From assembly GCA_024699855.1 (NCBI GenBank), contig JAMPIQ010000002.1:4402001-4466000 (forward strand): a DNA stretch of 64,000 nt, written 5' to 3'. The DNA comes from Aphelenchoides besseyi (Eukaryota > Nematoda > Chromadorea > Rhabditida > Aphelenchoididae). A model generated the notes under the pieces. It had not been told where the DNA came from. It saw nothing but the letters and a program-made list of their open reading frames with translations, and searched no databases. The position numbers were made by a program, and so were the translations under genes. Positions 50,301-61,782 of this stretch are shown piece by piece (the first letter of the stretch is position 1; every line of letters begins with the position of its first letter).

Positions 50301-50949
50301 CGGTCAAGAACCAGTAATCCCAGTTTTCAAACGTAAAACTCAGGTGCGTTTGATTCGCAAACACACTCAACGGTACGTTTGATTGCTCAATAGCTGCATT
50401 AACGACGTTATATTTCAGTTTGCTTTTTGAAAGTGAGAGTAAGGCGTATTTGATTCATCGGATGCAAAACTCGATGGTTTACGAGGGAAACCCGGAAATA
50501 ATCGTAGATATTCCAGAAGAGGTGTGTTATTTAAATGCTCATTTATCAAAACAACTTGGCTTCAGTTTATTGTCATCGTCGAGACTTTGGGTTTTCACTA
50601 TCCGGAGTGGGATGAGATCGAAGAGCTTGGCTCCGATTTGAGCGTCAACAAAGCCGCCGTCCAATTCCTCTATGAGAAGGGACTGCTTTTGGTTCGTGAC
50701 GGTTCATCTCAGGCTGCGAAAAAAAAACGAAAAGTTGTACGGAAAATGAAAGCAAAGAAAGAAGCGATTCAGATGGAACCAGAAGATTTGAACGACGTGT
50801 TGATGGAAATCGATTATCCGGATGTTGGAAAGAAAAAGAAGACGAACAAGAAGCAGGTGAAGACGACAGGTCCCAAGAAAGCCGCCAACAATCGCGTTGT
50901 TCCGGTTACTAAGAAGTTGAAAACAAAAAAGAAAGGAAAAAAAACCTAA
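47394..50949 (+). CDS. jmjc-1: JmjC oxygenase NO66/RIOX1 (histidyl hydroxylase, lysine demethylase family)
   Basis: Fe(II)- and 2-oxoglutarate-dependent oxygenase of the NO66 family. It hydroxylates a ribosomal-protein His and has been reported to act on histone H3, in nucleolus and nucleus. The first coding exon is just ATGG (47394-47397). A 41-base intron leads to GRKSEEIESLLE. The N-terminal third is Lys-rich and then extremely acidic (SSDESDDVEDEE and similar). The catalytic part runs from IDGYLVNEEAQRF through YYENVFSASAFYEMF, NYKDGIRTTHNP, YYTPKGSSGFAPHYDDID (Fe-binding His and Asp), GRKHWTIYAPL (2-oxoglutarate Lys) and DMLYLPRGYIHCA (second Fe-binding His). The C-terminal winged-helix part follows, then a Lys-rich tail ending TKKKGKKT. 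All catalytic residues are intact. AATAAA lies at 51055. Confidence 0.9.
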
Positions 50950-51054
50950 GAAGAATTAAGCATATTTCTCAACCACTTGTTTACTTTGTTGATTTTTGTT
51001 GTTTTACTCATTGTTGTGAATGAATTGTCAGCACCACAATCTGAATCATCGAAC

Positions 51055-51060
51055 AATAAA
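51055..51060 (+). terminator. Poly(A) signal of jmjc-1
   Basis: AATAAA 106 bases after the stop codon. The GluCl gene converges from the right with its stop at 51139. Confidence 0.55.
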
Positions 51061-51138
51061 ACAAATTTAATTTCTGTAAAACCGATTTGTACATCGAAGG
51101 AGATTAAGAGGTTTGAGCGAAAAACTTGTTGATAAAAT

Positions 51139-53467
51139 TTAAACTTTTATGGATTTGTCTTCGAGATAAGTGTAGTAGGTCCAATAGATGCAGTTGAATA
51201 TGAAGAATCCAGTAGGGAAAACGATCCCTAAAACAAAGATTATGAGTATAAACAAACGAAACTTACTGGATAGGTAATCGGCGCGTTTTGCACTGTCTTC
51301 AATCTCCAGTTGATTGATCAGCTTCTTTAACGGCGGTACACGTTTCAACCATCCAACAATGATTGTACCAATACGACGTTTATTGTATCGACGATTCAAT
51401 TCGAGGCGTCGGCTACTGCCGGTGGTCGTTAAACGATCGCGACTTGGATATTCTGGAGATTGCAACTCCCGTTCGACTTCATTGCCCCGAAATGTAATCA
51501 CGACGTCATTACTATTCGGCGGTGATGGACGACGTTTCCAGATGTCATTATCGTTTGATGACTGAAACGAAGGCATACATTTGAGGTGATTTGCAGTCAA
51601 CTGACTCCATGATTTCCACTCGCAATTAACGGTGTGGAAACAAGTCGTGGATGTCCCGATGCACTCATGAAACTCTGCGGAGCAGTCATTGTTTCTGTTG
51701 CTTGTTTACTCTCTAAAAATTATTCTTAGTTTCATTTAATTTGGTTTCTACTTTTCGCAAATTCACGAGAACCAATGTAAGTTACAACAGCGAACTCCAA
51801 CAAAGCTCCGAAGATAAATGTCATGCAACCTAAAGATTTTCTTCATGAATTCGCTAATCAGTTTCGTCTTACATCCCGTCCAAATATCAACGGCTTTTGA
51901 GTAACTAACAGGCGGTAGTTTGGCATTGACGCCAGACGCCTGAGTTGTCATTGTAAGTAATCTAAACATCTGAACATTCAAACAATCGATTTCAATAATT
52001 TTACGTTGTAACACCGAGTGTTACACGAGCAGGAACAGCGGTTCTAGGAAGCCAAAAAGAAACCCAACTAACAATAACCAACATAGTGCTAAAGACATTT
52101 TGTGAATTTTAATTTGAGCATGCAATACCTTGGAATATAAAGTTGAAGAAGATAGTAACTGAATTGACGTTGAAGAATGAGCACCGTGCGTAAACAAGAG
52201 TAAGTTCCCGTATTTGTTTTGCTCGTACAATAAGTAGTGGAAACGTTTTTAAGTTGGAAACTTGGTAGTGAAGATTCGAGACCTTTCTTTAATTGCACTG
52301 GTTGTTCTTCTTTCCATTCGTATTCTGAAATCAATTAGTAAATACAGAACATTGATCAAACCGACCAATATCATCAGTTGTGTACGCATAAGATGCCAAA
52401 TCGATGAAACATGACTGAACATCGTGAGGAAACCTCTTAAACAACAACTTTTTAATTTGACTTCTAATTTGTTTTACCTCAAGGGACATCGGACAACTCA
52501 ATATCATTGAAATACGAACACTGTACAGAATCAATCCGTCTTTGTGAACCCGAATTAAGACATTCGGTTTGTCTGCAATCATTCTCTTATTTCTTTCAGT
52601 TAACCTTGTGCTAACCAATCAAATGCTTTTGAGCTTGTTTCTCATTCTGGAAGAACGAGTCTAAAATAACAAAAAAGTTTAAGATACTTTTCATTGTTCA
52701 TTCGCTTGCCTGGCATCCTAAAATACGATTTGAATGTTGTTGTAATCCAATGAGCTTACCAGATTTGTTGTCCAGAACTCAAAATCAAAAAATCAGGCTT
52801 TCCATCGTTTGGCAAACCGTAGGCCAGTCGACCATCGACCCAACTTTCTCGAAATGTCAATTGAACACTAAAAATACGTGCATATAGAGAAGTGGAAGAT
52901 CTTTGGTTATTTTCAAGTTATTTCTCGTTAACTGAATGAGAAAAACGTTTTAACAAGTTTGACGATCTCACAGTTATTTCAAGTGCGCCGTTTTTGGTTT
53001 TCCACAAAAATATTTCGCACTTTCGGTCCAAACATTTTGAGTGGACCTTAAGAGCAGCTTTGATTTTATTGTTCTCAACCATTCAACCGAATTCTTCCGA
53101 ATGTCTAATGCGCAGGTAAGGAAGTCGACAGCCATATCATGGGTCAGTCGGTTAGAACAAACGCATTTGAAGCAATTTTGAAACTGAAAAAGTCAAGACA
53201 AACTCACGAGTATTCCATCGAAACCTGAAATGCACTGATTAGACGTCTGTTTTCCTTGAACTTACGTCATCTATCTTCGATATACTTCTGATCAGCATGT
53301 TCACTGTCACCGCAACTGGACCATGTGAGCCTAGAAGCTTAATGTGAAGATGCTAAGTGACTATCTTACCTGGAAGACTCAAATTGGTACCCGGTGGTCG
53401 AACCCTCCAGTCATATCCACGATTAAGTAGTTTGTTGATAATCTCGGTGTCACTTGTTGCTTCGGCT
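51139..53467 (-). CDS. Glutamate-gated chloride channel subunit (GluCl), 5' exon not found
   Basis: Cys-loop channel of the GluCl (AVR-14/AVR-15/GLC) group, the target class of ivermectin. The first exon I can place starts at 53467 with [20 protein letters not shown]. The ligand domain reads [20 protein letters not shown], then [20 protein letters not shown] across an 8-base exon. The Cys-loop is CPMSLE to VQSC, and the second GluCl disulfide is [14 protein letters not shown]1 is [13 protein letters not shown]2 begins [20 protein letters not shown], with the Pro-Ala-Arg anion filter. M3 is [16 protein letters not shown] loop of about 140 residues precedes M4 ([20 protein letters not shown]) and the stop at 51139. 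The Gly before M3 (DIWTG), linked to ivermectin sensitivity in this family, is present. The signal-peptide exon must lie upstream of 53467 but was not located. Confidence 0.88.
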
Positions 53468-54831
53468 CTGCAATCACAAGAATCAAAAAACGGAAACAAT
53501 TTTTTTATTCGATTTGTCTCAAATTCAATTTCCGTTCTTTTGTTTCGCCCCAAATGTTTACCGTAATTTCGAGTGCGAAAGTAGAAGTGCAATTGAACTG
53601 GCAATTAGCCGAATGAACGGCCAAACCGCTGGATACCAGGCGCCCATGAAAACGACGAACACAGTCGATAGTTTTCAAATTGACCGCAAAGTCAACAGAA
53701 ACGTTGCACTGACGTTGCAATTCGCACGTTCAACTGCCAACACTTCGAAGTGCATGTCCCGTATTATAAAGTTTGGAGTGCAGTGGAATTCGGAATCAAA
53801 GTCGACGATTCTAAGACAAATGAAGCCAATTAGTTGGGAATTCTGATTACGATCCAGCGGCCGGTGGTACAGCTTCCGAAGCGGAAACTCGGGATTTGCG
53901 CAAGTTGGACGGAAATTTCGGACGACAGACGACCGACCGAATTCGTCGTTCTCTTACATCCGAGCTGACGAATTCGTTGTTGAGGATTAAGTGCTTGTTT
54001 TATGATTACGAATAGGTAGAATAGACATTTGCAAGATTAATTGAACCACCGCAATTGAGCTAACAACCAAACTTATCCAACAACGACCAATGCAAATGAC
54101 AATATGAAGAACAAGTGCGTGGTTACAATGGTCGGACAGAGTGTGTGGGAAAGGCGACGGTGCGGTTTTTTCTTCTGGAGGGCACTCGTTTTTGTTGTTG
54201 TTGGGCGGAGCACTGTCGAGTGGTCCCGTGAACGATTGTCGAATCACCTCAAACGGTACAAGTAGACTTCGGCACGCTATGATGGTCGAGAAGATGTGCA
54301 CAAGATTGTTCAAATTTCACTTCCTTTTCGATTAGACCATAGCTACGAAGCAGCTATTTTCTCACGGTCGTTCACGTCGCAACTCAAAGTCAAGTTCACA
54401 GCCTACTTAGCGACAATGAACAAACTGAAAATTGATCCGTAGCATTGTCCCAACATCTAAGCTTCTATTCAACATGAAACCAAGCAAAAATGACGAATAA
54501 ACTTGCAGACGATTTTGCTGAGAAAACAAAATCGGAATTGGATAATCGAGAACGGAGAAACTCGGCGACTTTCCGATTTTTATGCTTCGGCTCTTTTTGT
54601 CACATCGAAATTGTCCAACGGAAATTCGATTTACGCGCAATGGCCGAAGTTCAAGTAATGACGTTCGACCATTTCTGACCATTAGGCTTCCTATTGACCA
54701 GCAGCAAACGTTTTTGCAATCTTTTAATGTGAAATCGAAAGGAAATTGGATTTAAAGTTGAAAGATTGTAAACAGACGTTTTGAGTTCGCAAACTTCCGC
54801 CAAAACATCAAACGAGTTTGAACTTGAAAAC
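53468..54831. other. Region upstream of the GluCl gene
   Basis: About 1.4 kb that should contain the missing signal-peptide exon of the channel. Open frames occur on both strands, but none starts with an ATG-led hydrophobic stretch joined by a phase-matching donor. Confidence 0.4.
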
Positions 54832-55270
54832 TTACAATTCGGCATCAATCGTTGGTTTTGCATCGGGAATTGAAGTTACTGGTTCGTCGTAATACGAAGC
54901 CGTCTCACTTGTTTCCACCGCTTCAGCCGTCTCCTCATAATATTCGTCCTAGAAATTTAAATGAATATGTGAAGTTCCAATTACCTCTTCGCTTTCATAA
55001 GGTGGTATTTTGGCAGCATAAACGCCATCGGACGTGTGTGAAATCCGAAAAACTGGAGCTCGAACTTGAGGTAAACTCGCGACTCCAGTTGGAACGTTCG
55101 AAGTTTTGGGTCGTTGAGCTCGAGCTTGACGTCTTGACCTCTGGGTTTGATTGTGTGAACAGAATCCCAAACTAAGAACAACCAAGTATCATGTCAATTG
55201 CTTTCTAACATTACCTAACACAGCAAATGACGGTTAGTGAAAGCAGTAATTTCAATCGTCTTAACCGCAT
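54832..55270 (-). CDS. Small secreted protein, unknown family
   Basis: Three exons (55215-55270, 54985-55171, 54832-54948) splice cleanly to 119 residues. The signal peptide is MRLRRLKLLLSLTVICCVSL. The mature part starts with Arg/Gln-rich HNQTQRSRRQARAQRP, continues VFRISHTSDGVYAAKIPPYE, and turns acidic and Tyr-rich (EEDEYYEETAEAVETSE) before ending PTIDAEL. Both introns are under 45 bases with standard GT and AG ends, and phases agree. The mature part lacks disulfide pairs. A dibasic site near the N-terminus could be a processing site. No family recognised. Confidence 0.7.
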
Positions 55271-56121
55271 GACTATCAACTTGGATGTTTCAACAGGAAC
55301 CCAATTAGAAGACCAGCCTGAAGATTATATTTACGTGCATCTTGACAATCGAATTCGCGTTAGATGACAAAAACGGTTGAAGATGTCCGTTGCTCTCGAT
55401 TCAAGATTGTAAATCCGAAAGGATGGGCAATGACCAAATAGTCGCTCAAATTTCTCCGTCATCTACAGAGATAATTCTCGGATTCACATTTCCGCGTCGT
55501 ATTTATGTGTCAACCACAAACTTTCAACGACCATCTTCTTTTTTAATTGCCCACACGAACGAAAACTTCACACACTAGAAAGCAACATAGCAATTTGAAT
55601 ACCGTAAGAAACCAGACAAACGGAAAAACCAAGTGGTTTCCTTCCACTAATTACCAGAAGTCTCAAAGATCTTTAAACGTCACGTACTTGTTTAACTCAA
55701 ACTTTTATGATCATTCAAAGCCATGAATCCAATAGCTAAGAATTTAAACAAAACTGTCCTGATCCTCGAACACTCTCAGCTTGATTGTCCGCGATACAAT
55801 GCCAAAACCCACCGGATGGCTGTTGAAATCGCGCTCGATCGACTCTCTCCCTCCCCGCTTCTCCTGTCCTTCTATCGCTCTTAATTTGATTTATTGCTAA
55901 TCCGTCTAATAAACTCCCGTTCCGTTGAACACCAACACGGAACAAAAACTTTCACGACTTCAAGCAAATACGGTCCTTCTTAAACAAGATCCCTTAATCC
56001 AACGAAACAGACCGCAGCATTGTTTTCAACTGAAAAACGAAGTTTACTGATTGAAATTCTGTGAAACTGATCGGAACTGAAGAATTGAAAAGGAAAAATC
56101 ATTCTGCTCTTTTGATTAAAG
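55271..56121. other. Divergent intergenic region
   Basis: About 850 bases between the small secreted gene (-) and the gene at 56122 (+). Only short open frames; nothing recognised. Confidence 0.45.
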
Positions 56122-57201
56122 ATGAGCGGTGGTTTGGAGTTTAGACAGCAAATGGTGGAGCAAAATCGAGCACATGGATCTGAACGGCTTGGTACGCTGG
56201 TGCGTTCGAACGATCGCAATGTTTCACGAGCTCCGGTCTTTATGGCTCAACGCCAAGTGACTTCAACAAACTTTTTGCCAAGTTCTCCTCTTCCACAGAT
56301 ATTGAAAAATCCGATACGTTTAGATTTTCGTCGACCAATTTGTCAGCCTTTGAGATCTGTGCCCAACAACATTCCACCGTTAAAAAAACGAGTAAACAAC
56401 GCTTACAGACGTCGGGATGTGTATACCGCTCTGCCGAAATGTGCAAGCTCAACGACCTCAAAACAACGAGTGTCGCATTTGCAATCAACTTCTGGACCAA
56501 TGGTCCAAGAAGCTGCAAAGAAATTGAACGTTCAATTCTACTTTGGAGTTCACGACATCGACACTCTTTCGGGTCATCTCAGTGCGGCGTTCATGGATAA
56601 GTATTACAAATGTCCAACAGTTTCGATCGATGAATTGACAAGTAAGCCGATTAAGACCTTCAGTAACAATCATCTCCTTTAGATCCAATCGAAATTCCCA
56701 AAGTCAAAAAACCGTGGAAATCAAAGATTGAGCGAACTTTTACGGTAAGTTTGTGAAGTTCGAATTGCCAATCAACTTCTTCAGGAAGGTTCGTTTTTGG
56801 TTTGTTTGAAGGATTTGGACAATTCGGAAATCGATTGCATTTGGGAAGTCGATACAATTCTACTACGAAAGTACCTGGTTGTTTTTCCCGGTCACATCGA
56901 TGGAGTGCGAGCATATCAATACACAGGAAAAGTAAGAAACAAGTCGATTTATTAGCTGATCGTCTTTCAGCGAATCAATTGGAATCCGAATGATAAGACC
57001 GCGTATTATGAGCTGCCGAACTCGGCTGCCAACAAAAGAACTAATCAACAAGTCTCAATAGCCATTCCGACTATAAAAGAATTACAAAAGATTCGAAGAA
57101 ACAAACTTCTCGAGCATGAAATGGAAATCCAACGAGAAACCAATGAAGCGCTGAATACGATAATTGAACTTATGGACACGAACATTGTCAGCGATGAGTA
57201 G
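56122..57201 (+). CDS. Unrecognised protein with basic N-terminus and coiled-coil end
   Basis: Four exons giving about 310 residues. The start at 56122 (MSGGLEFRQQMVEQNRAHG) follows an A-rich leader. The first 130 residues are basic, with Pro and Asn (LDFRRPICQPLRSVPNNIPP), and look disordered. A folded-looking region follows: NVQFYFGVHDIDTLSGHLS, then after two introns EGSFLVCLKDLDNSEIDCIW, LLRKYLVVFPGHIDGVRAYQ and WNPNDKTAYYELP. The last 60 residues are helical (ELQKIRRNKLLEHEMEIQRE) and end with the stop at 57201. There is no signal peptide or membrane segment. AATAAA lies 45 bases downstream. The splice phases all agree, so the gene is real even though I cannot name a family. Confidence 0.72.
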
Positions 57202-58945
57202 ACCTCTTGTATATATATATATCGTTTTGCTAATTAAGTTACTCGAATAAAATGCTAATTAAGAACGAAGAAAAGTGACGATTCGGAAGAACAGAATTCT
57301 CAACGGAATCGATTCAGACACCTCAACTATTGACATTTGACTGACGATGTTCGGTCTGTTGAACGATTTCTGAAGGTTCCGGGTGAGTACAAACAAAAAA
57401 CAATTGGACGACCTGATGAGTTTGGAACGTTTAATCCCGATAAGAAGTGAAGAGCTTATTAGTGAAAGTCTAATCCGCTGTTCGATATAAACGCGGCTGT
57501 TAGATACTTGAACTTGTCATAAGCTGATGAGAACTGCGATTCGAAGGAACAAACACAACCACGAATAAGCACAGTAAATGCGGAAGAAATACGGAATTTG
57601 TCGATTGGTAAAAAACAGACAAATTGACCACACATTTCTGCGTCTAAAAGTCCCGATTTGAATAGAACGTGCCCGAGGCCAAATCGTCCCGACTAGCGGT
57701 GGGATTAACCGTGGACATTGGTAGGTCCCGTTGAAGCACGATTTTGACGTTCGGGACAAAAGTTGAATAGTCGTGGGTTGTGAGATTTACATTAATTGTG
57801 AGAGAAACCAATAAAATTTCGAAGCACTTTAATGTTCCTTGAGGTTGAGAAGTCGGTTTTTGAAGACTGGACGAAAATATTCAATTATCCCAAAATTGCA
57901 CGTTTTTCTCTCGAAATAGCCGAAAATATTGCGCATCCATTTAACTTCCGCACTCCTCAACTTCCCCAAGAGAACAAAGATCTTCGACGTACGCAATTGC
58001 CTTACGTGCCGACGAAATTTGATTGCTCGAACGACCGCTAGAGTTTACTGCTGATGTCTGTTTCAGTTCGTGAATGTCGTCTGGATTCCGAAAGCGACGA
58101 CACTTTTTGTGAACACTCGATTCTCGCAATCTGCTAAGTGAGTCGTCTTAAAATGTCTATTTATCACAAAGACCATTAAGTTGGATTCGAATTCCGGTAA
58201 ACTTATTCACTTAAAAGATTATCTTCTCTTAATCACGATTCGATGGTGAACTCTGAACAAACCACTTTCAGGTGAGTAAATCGGATAATCTACATCGGAC
58301 GTGAGCATTCGAAAGACAAATAGATGATTACAGAGCCTTGAAGTTATTGAAGTACAAAATTCTTTTTAACATCTCTCGACCCAGTACAAATTCTGTTTCG
58401 GAGTCAAAGGACCGTTGTAACGCGTGTATCCGATCGTACACTTGAAACCGAAACCTGCGCTCTGAACTCCGAACAGATCAACGGCTATCCGAGTCTTGAG
58501 TTTAAAACAAACAAAAATCAAAGAAAATGACTATTTTAACATGCGCAAAATATCAACACTGACAACAGGGTTTCGATGTGACTGAGACATGTTTTCGACG
58601 TCAATTGAAAAGCAATGGACATAGCCGTTTTGTTCGATTATTGACAGTCAAACAAAAAGCTTAGATACCAATTGAGGACACGATAGTGAACCTGATGAAC
58701 TTTAAGTTTCAACCTACCGCCCATCTCCTTTCAAAATGAACGTTTAAGAAGACGAGTTCAAGAGTTTTTGTCGACGATTATTGTTCCTTTTGGAAACTGG
58801 CAACCGCTTCTTTAACAACTCGCATTCGAAATTCAGCGTCATAAGGAAAACTGTAAAGAACAAAAAGTTTTGCAAAATTGCTTTTTAATTCACATCGATT
58901 GTTCATTGCAACTTCTATCTATTGACAACGATAAGCATTACACAT
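57202..58945. other. Intergenic region
   Basis: About 1.7 kb. It begins with a short TA run (57210-57222) and the poly(A) signal of the preceding gene. A 69-codon frame at 57832-58041 (+) and a 62-codon frame opposite it are unsupported. Convergent 3' flank. Confidence 0.45.
57246..57251 (+). terminator. Poly(A) signal of the 56122-57201 gene
   Basis: AATAAA 45 bases after the stop codon. Confidence 0.55.
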
Positions 58946-61389
58946 CTAACTAATAGCTCGAACTACACACGTCGGTTGCTCATTGATTGCGGTCAAAATT
59001 TTCAGGTCAACTGGCGGCTCGTGGCTTTCCAACGAAACTTTCGGCTGCTCAATCAGATGATGTTCAGATGTTGTTTGTCTCTGTTTTAGTTCTTCCAAAC
59101 ATAAGTGAACCAAAACGTTTTTCTGAATCTTTCCCGAAAGAGTACGTGGAAAAAATGCGTAAGATTTGAAGAGAATGTGACGAGGAACTTTGAAGTGCGA
59201 AATCCGTTGTCGACAATAAGCTTTGAGTTCCGCTTCGTCCATCAACACGTCAGTTTTCAACTGTACCACCGCGCAAACTTCTTCTCCCAAACGATCATCG
59301 GGAATTCCAACCACTTGAACGTCGCGAACAAGCGGATGATTGGCAATCAGATTCTCAATTTCCGCTGGATAAATGTTTTCACCCTAAACCCAAGACATTC
59401 AAGCGATCCAAACGTCTACTTACACCTCGAATTATCATATCTTTAAGACGACCGACAACCGAAAGGCTTTCATCTTCATTCAAACATCCAACATCTCTGC
59501 GATATTGAAAGATCATTTGTTTTGTGGACTTCATTGTTCTTACCCTGTATGATACCTAAAATTTCACAGTTTTAGAAGTATCTTTGTAGTCATCGACTTT
59601 CACGATTAGATCACTTACCATCCGTCCGAGATCGCAGTCTTTCGTTCTGTTTGCCAATATCCTCGCCTACAAGAAAAACACTTAAGTCATTCGAAGAATT
59701 TGTTGTGAGCTTGCATTTGCGAATAACCGCGAACACAGATTTCTCCTGCTACTCCACGATCTACGGTACGGCCTTCAGAATCTTTGATGCAAAGTTCGAG
59801 ATGCGGAGTCACATGTCCAACCGATTTCATTCGTTTTCCAATCGAATCATTTGATCGCGACAATGAAACTGCGGTTGTGAGTTCAGTGCATCCGTATCCA
59901 ATCACAATATTACGTAATTGAGTTCGTTGTGTTAGTTCGGAGACGAGAGATGGTGGAACTGGAGCACCAGCCACCAATGCTAAAACAATTGGATTCATTC
60001 TATGATCGTGATGTTGGACCTGTGTGAGTAGCAGAAAGATCGTAATTTAAAATAGTTGGAGTGTTTAAAATATCAATGAACATTGTAGGTGTTCCATAAA
60101 TTGTCGTGCATCTACAAATTCGTTTTAATTTGCAGTTTTTGCGCTTACCGTTCTTTGGCCGCGACTTCAATTGTGGCAAATGGATTGACGGAAGCAGATG
60201 GAAACACACATGTTGCATGACTTCAAGAGCATAAGCACAATCACACTTTCCGACTTACTGAATGAGACCACTTATCACTCCCACAACACAAGCAAAACAA
60301 TGAAATAGTGGATTGGGCACACAAATTACAGACGGCTAAACCCAATTTCGTTTTATAACCATAACTACAAAGCTACCTCTCGATTGTAACTCAAATTGAT
60401 CCCACAAAAATTTGCGTTATTCACAATGTTGTGGTGAGACAAAACAACTGCTTTCGGATTGCCAGTTGTTCCCTAAATCTGCACCAATTAGATAGTTTCT
60501 AATACAAACATACGCTTGTAAATTCGATGTTCGCCGCCTCATCGCTTTGAAGTTTTTTTTCGATTTCATCTAACAGTCGTTGTTCTGTGGAGCCACCGGC
60601 TTTTTGAATCTCATCGAATTGCCAAGCTCCGCTAAATCGGTTCACTAATTATCGCTCTTTATTTTCACTACCGTAGTTCCGTGTTCTCGTTGCCAAACAC
60701 AATTACGTGCTTCAATTCTGGCACTTCAGAGCACTTGACAGCACCAATACCTTCGAACGAGTTTCGAATTTCTGGTACTGCATTAACCAACGTGCTTAAT
60801 CAAACGTTTACGAACTTCATTTTTGATTCGAACCCACTTGTAAAAGTTGGAATTTCTGTGCTTTACGGGTAAGATCAGCATTTTAACTCCGACCTTTTTA
60901 AGCGCGTATTTCAGTTCTGCTGCTTGATATGCGGGACTCAAATTCACCTAAATTCTTGGTTGTCAGTCTTCCAATTTCAGTTCACGCCAACCAAGATAAG
61001 ACCCGAGGCTGCAGCAGCCAATTGAACAACCACCCATTCGTAGTAGTTCGGCGCCCAAATTGCTACACGGTCGTTTTGTTTCATCCCAAGATGCATGAAC
61101 CCACGAGATAAATTCACAACCTACAAATTCTCGAGTATCAAAAAACATCTTTTATTTGTACATCCTGATACACTTGACCGTATGTTCGACGAATGTTCTG
61201 TTGACTGAACACGAAGAGTTGACGATCTGGAACCTTCTCGACTGATTTGCGAAACTGACCGTGAATCGTGTCATTAACTAATGGCACAGTTGAAGCGGCG
61301 TGAACATACGATAGAGATGACTGAGATCGAAGTAGTTGCCTTGTAAGAACTCCAAATCGATTAGCGATCTTGAAGCGCATACTCTTCAT
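58946..61389 (-). CDS. Acyl-CoA synthetase, ACSF2-like, probably mitochondrial
   Basis: AMP-forming fatty acyl-CoA ligase of the ACSF2 (medium-chain) group, which activates fatty acids with ATP and CoA. The start at 61389 gives a presequence-like N-terminus (MKSMRFKIANRFGVLTRQLL, then RSQSSLSY), which suggests import into mitochondria. Motifs: RVAIWAPNYYEWVVVQLAAA; the ATP-binding GTTGNPKAVVLSHHN near 60440; VIGYGCTELTTA; DGWYHTGDVG, formed across a 12-base exon; [20 protein letters not shown]; and the catalytic Lys in LSGKIQK. One intron (59667-59714) uses a GC donor, and without it the frame stops after HNKFFE. The C-terminus has an unusual tail of about 40 residues (QRQTTSEHHLIEQPKVSLES). 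The domain order and spacing match functional enzymes. Confidence 0.88.
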
Positions 61390-61782
61390 CACTTCGAACG
61401 GAAAAATGATCGTAGTCGCAAGAAGCAGAAGGAAATAAACTCAGTTGCAATAAAAGAGCGTATTTAATGACTGAGATACGAGAGTTCGTTAAGAAAATCA
61501 AACAGCTCACTTCTTGTTCTTCTACACTAAACGCTCGCGCCAACTACCGATGCGAACGAGTTCTGTGTCGTTAAGCTCAAGTTTTGTTACTATCATAAAA
61601 ACCGAACTACCACGTGCTTCTTAAACAAACCAACGTTTTCTAGGTATGCTGACGTGAGTTTTCAAACTTTATTTGTGTGCTGGAATTTTGGGACAGGCAA
61701 GAATGTACATCAAAGAGACGGGAAGGATAATTTTTGCAAAGAAAGATTGAGCCACATAATCATTTGAGCACATGCAAAGAGC
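61390..61782. other. Intergenic region with poly(A) signal
   Basis: About 390 bases. A minus-strand AATAAA at 61668-61673 lies about 110 bases downstream of the small cysteine-rich gene. The rest is probably the acyl-CoA synthetase promoter. Confidence 0.45.

Noticed and set aside
57210..57222. TA dinucleotide run as a satellite or promoter element
   Set aside because: Only about six units, in a 3' untranslated position; ordinary for AT-rich flanks.
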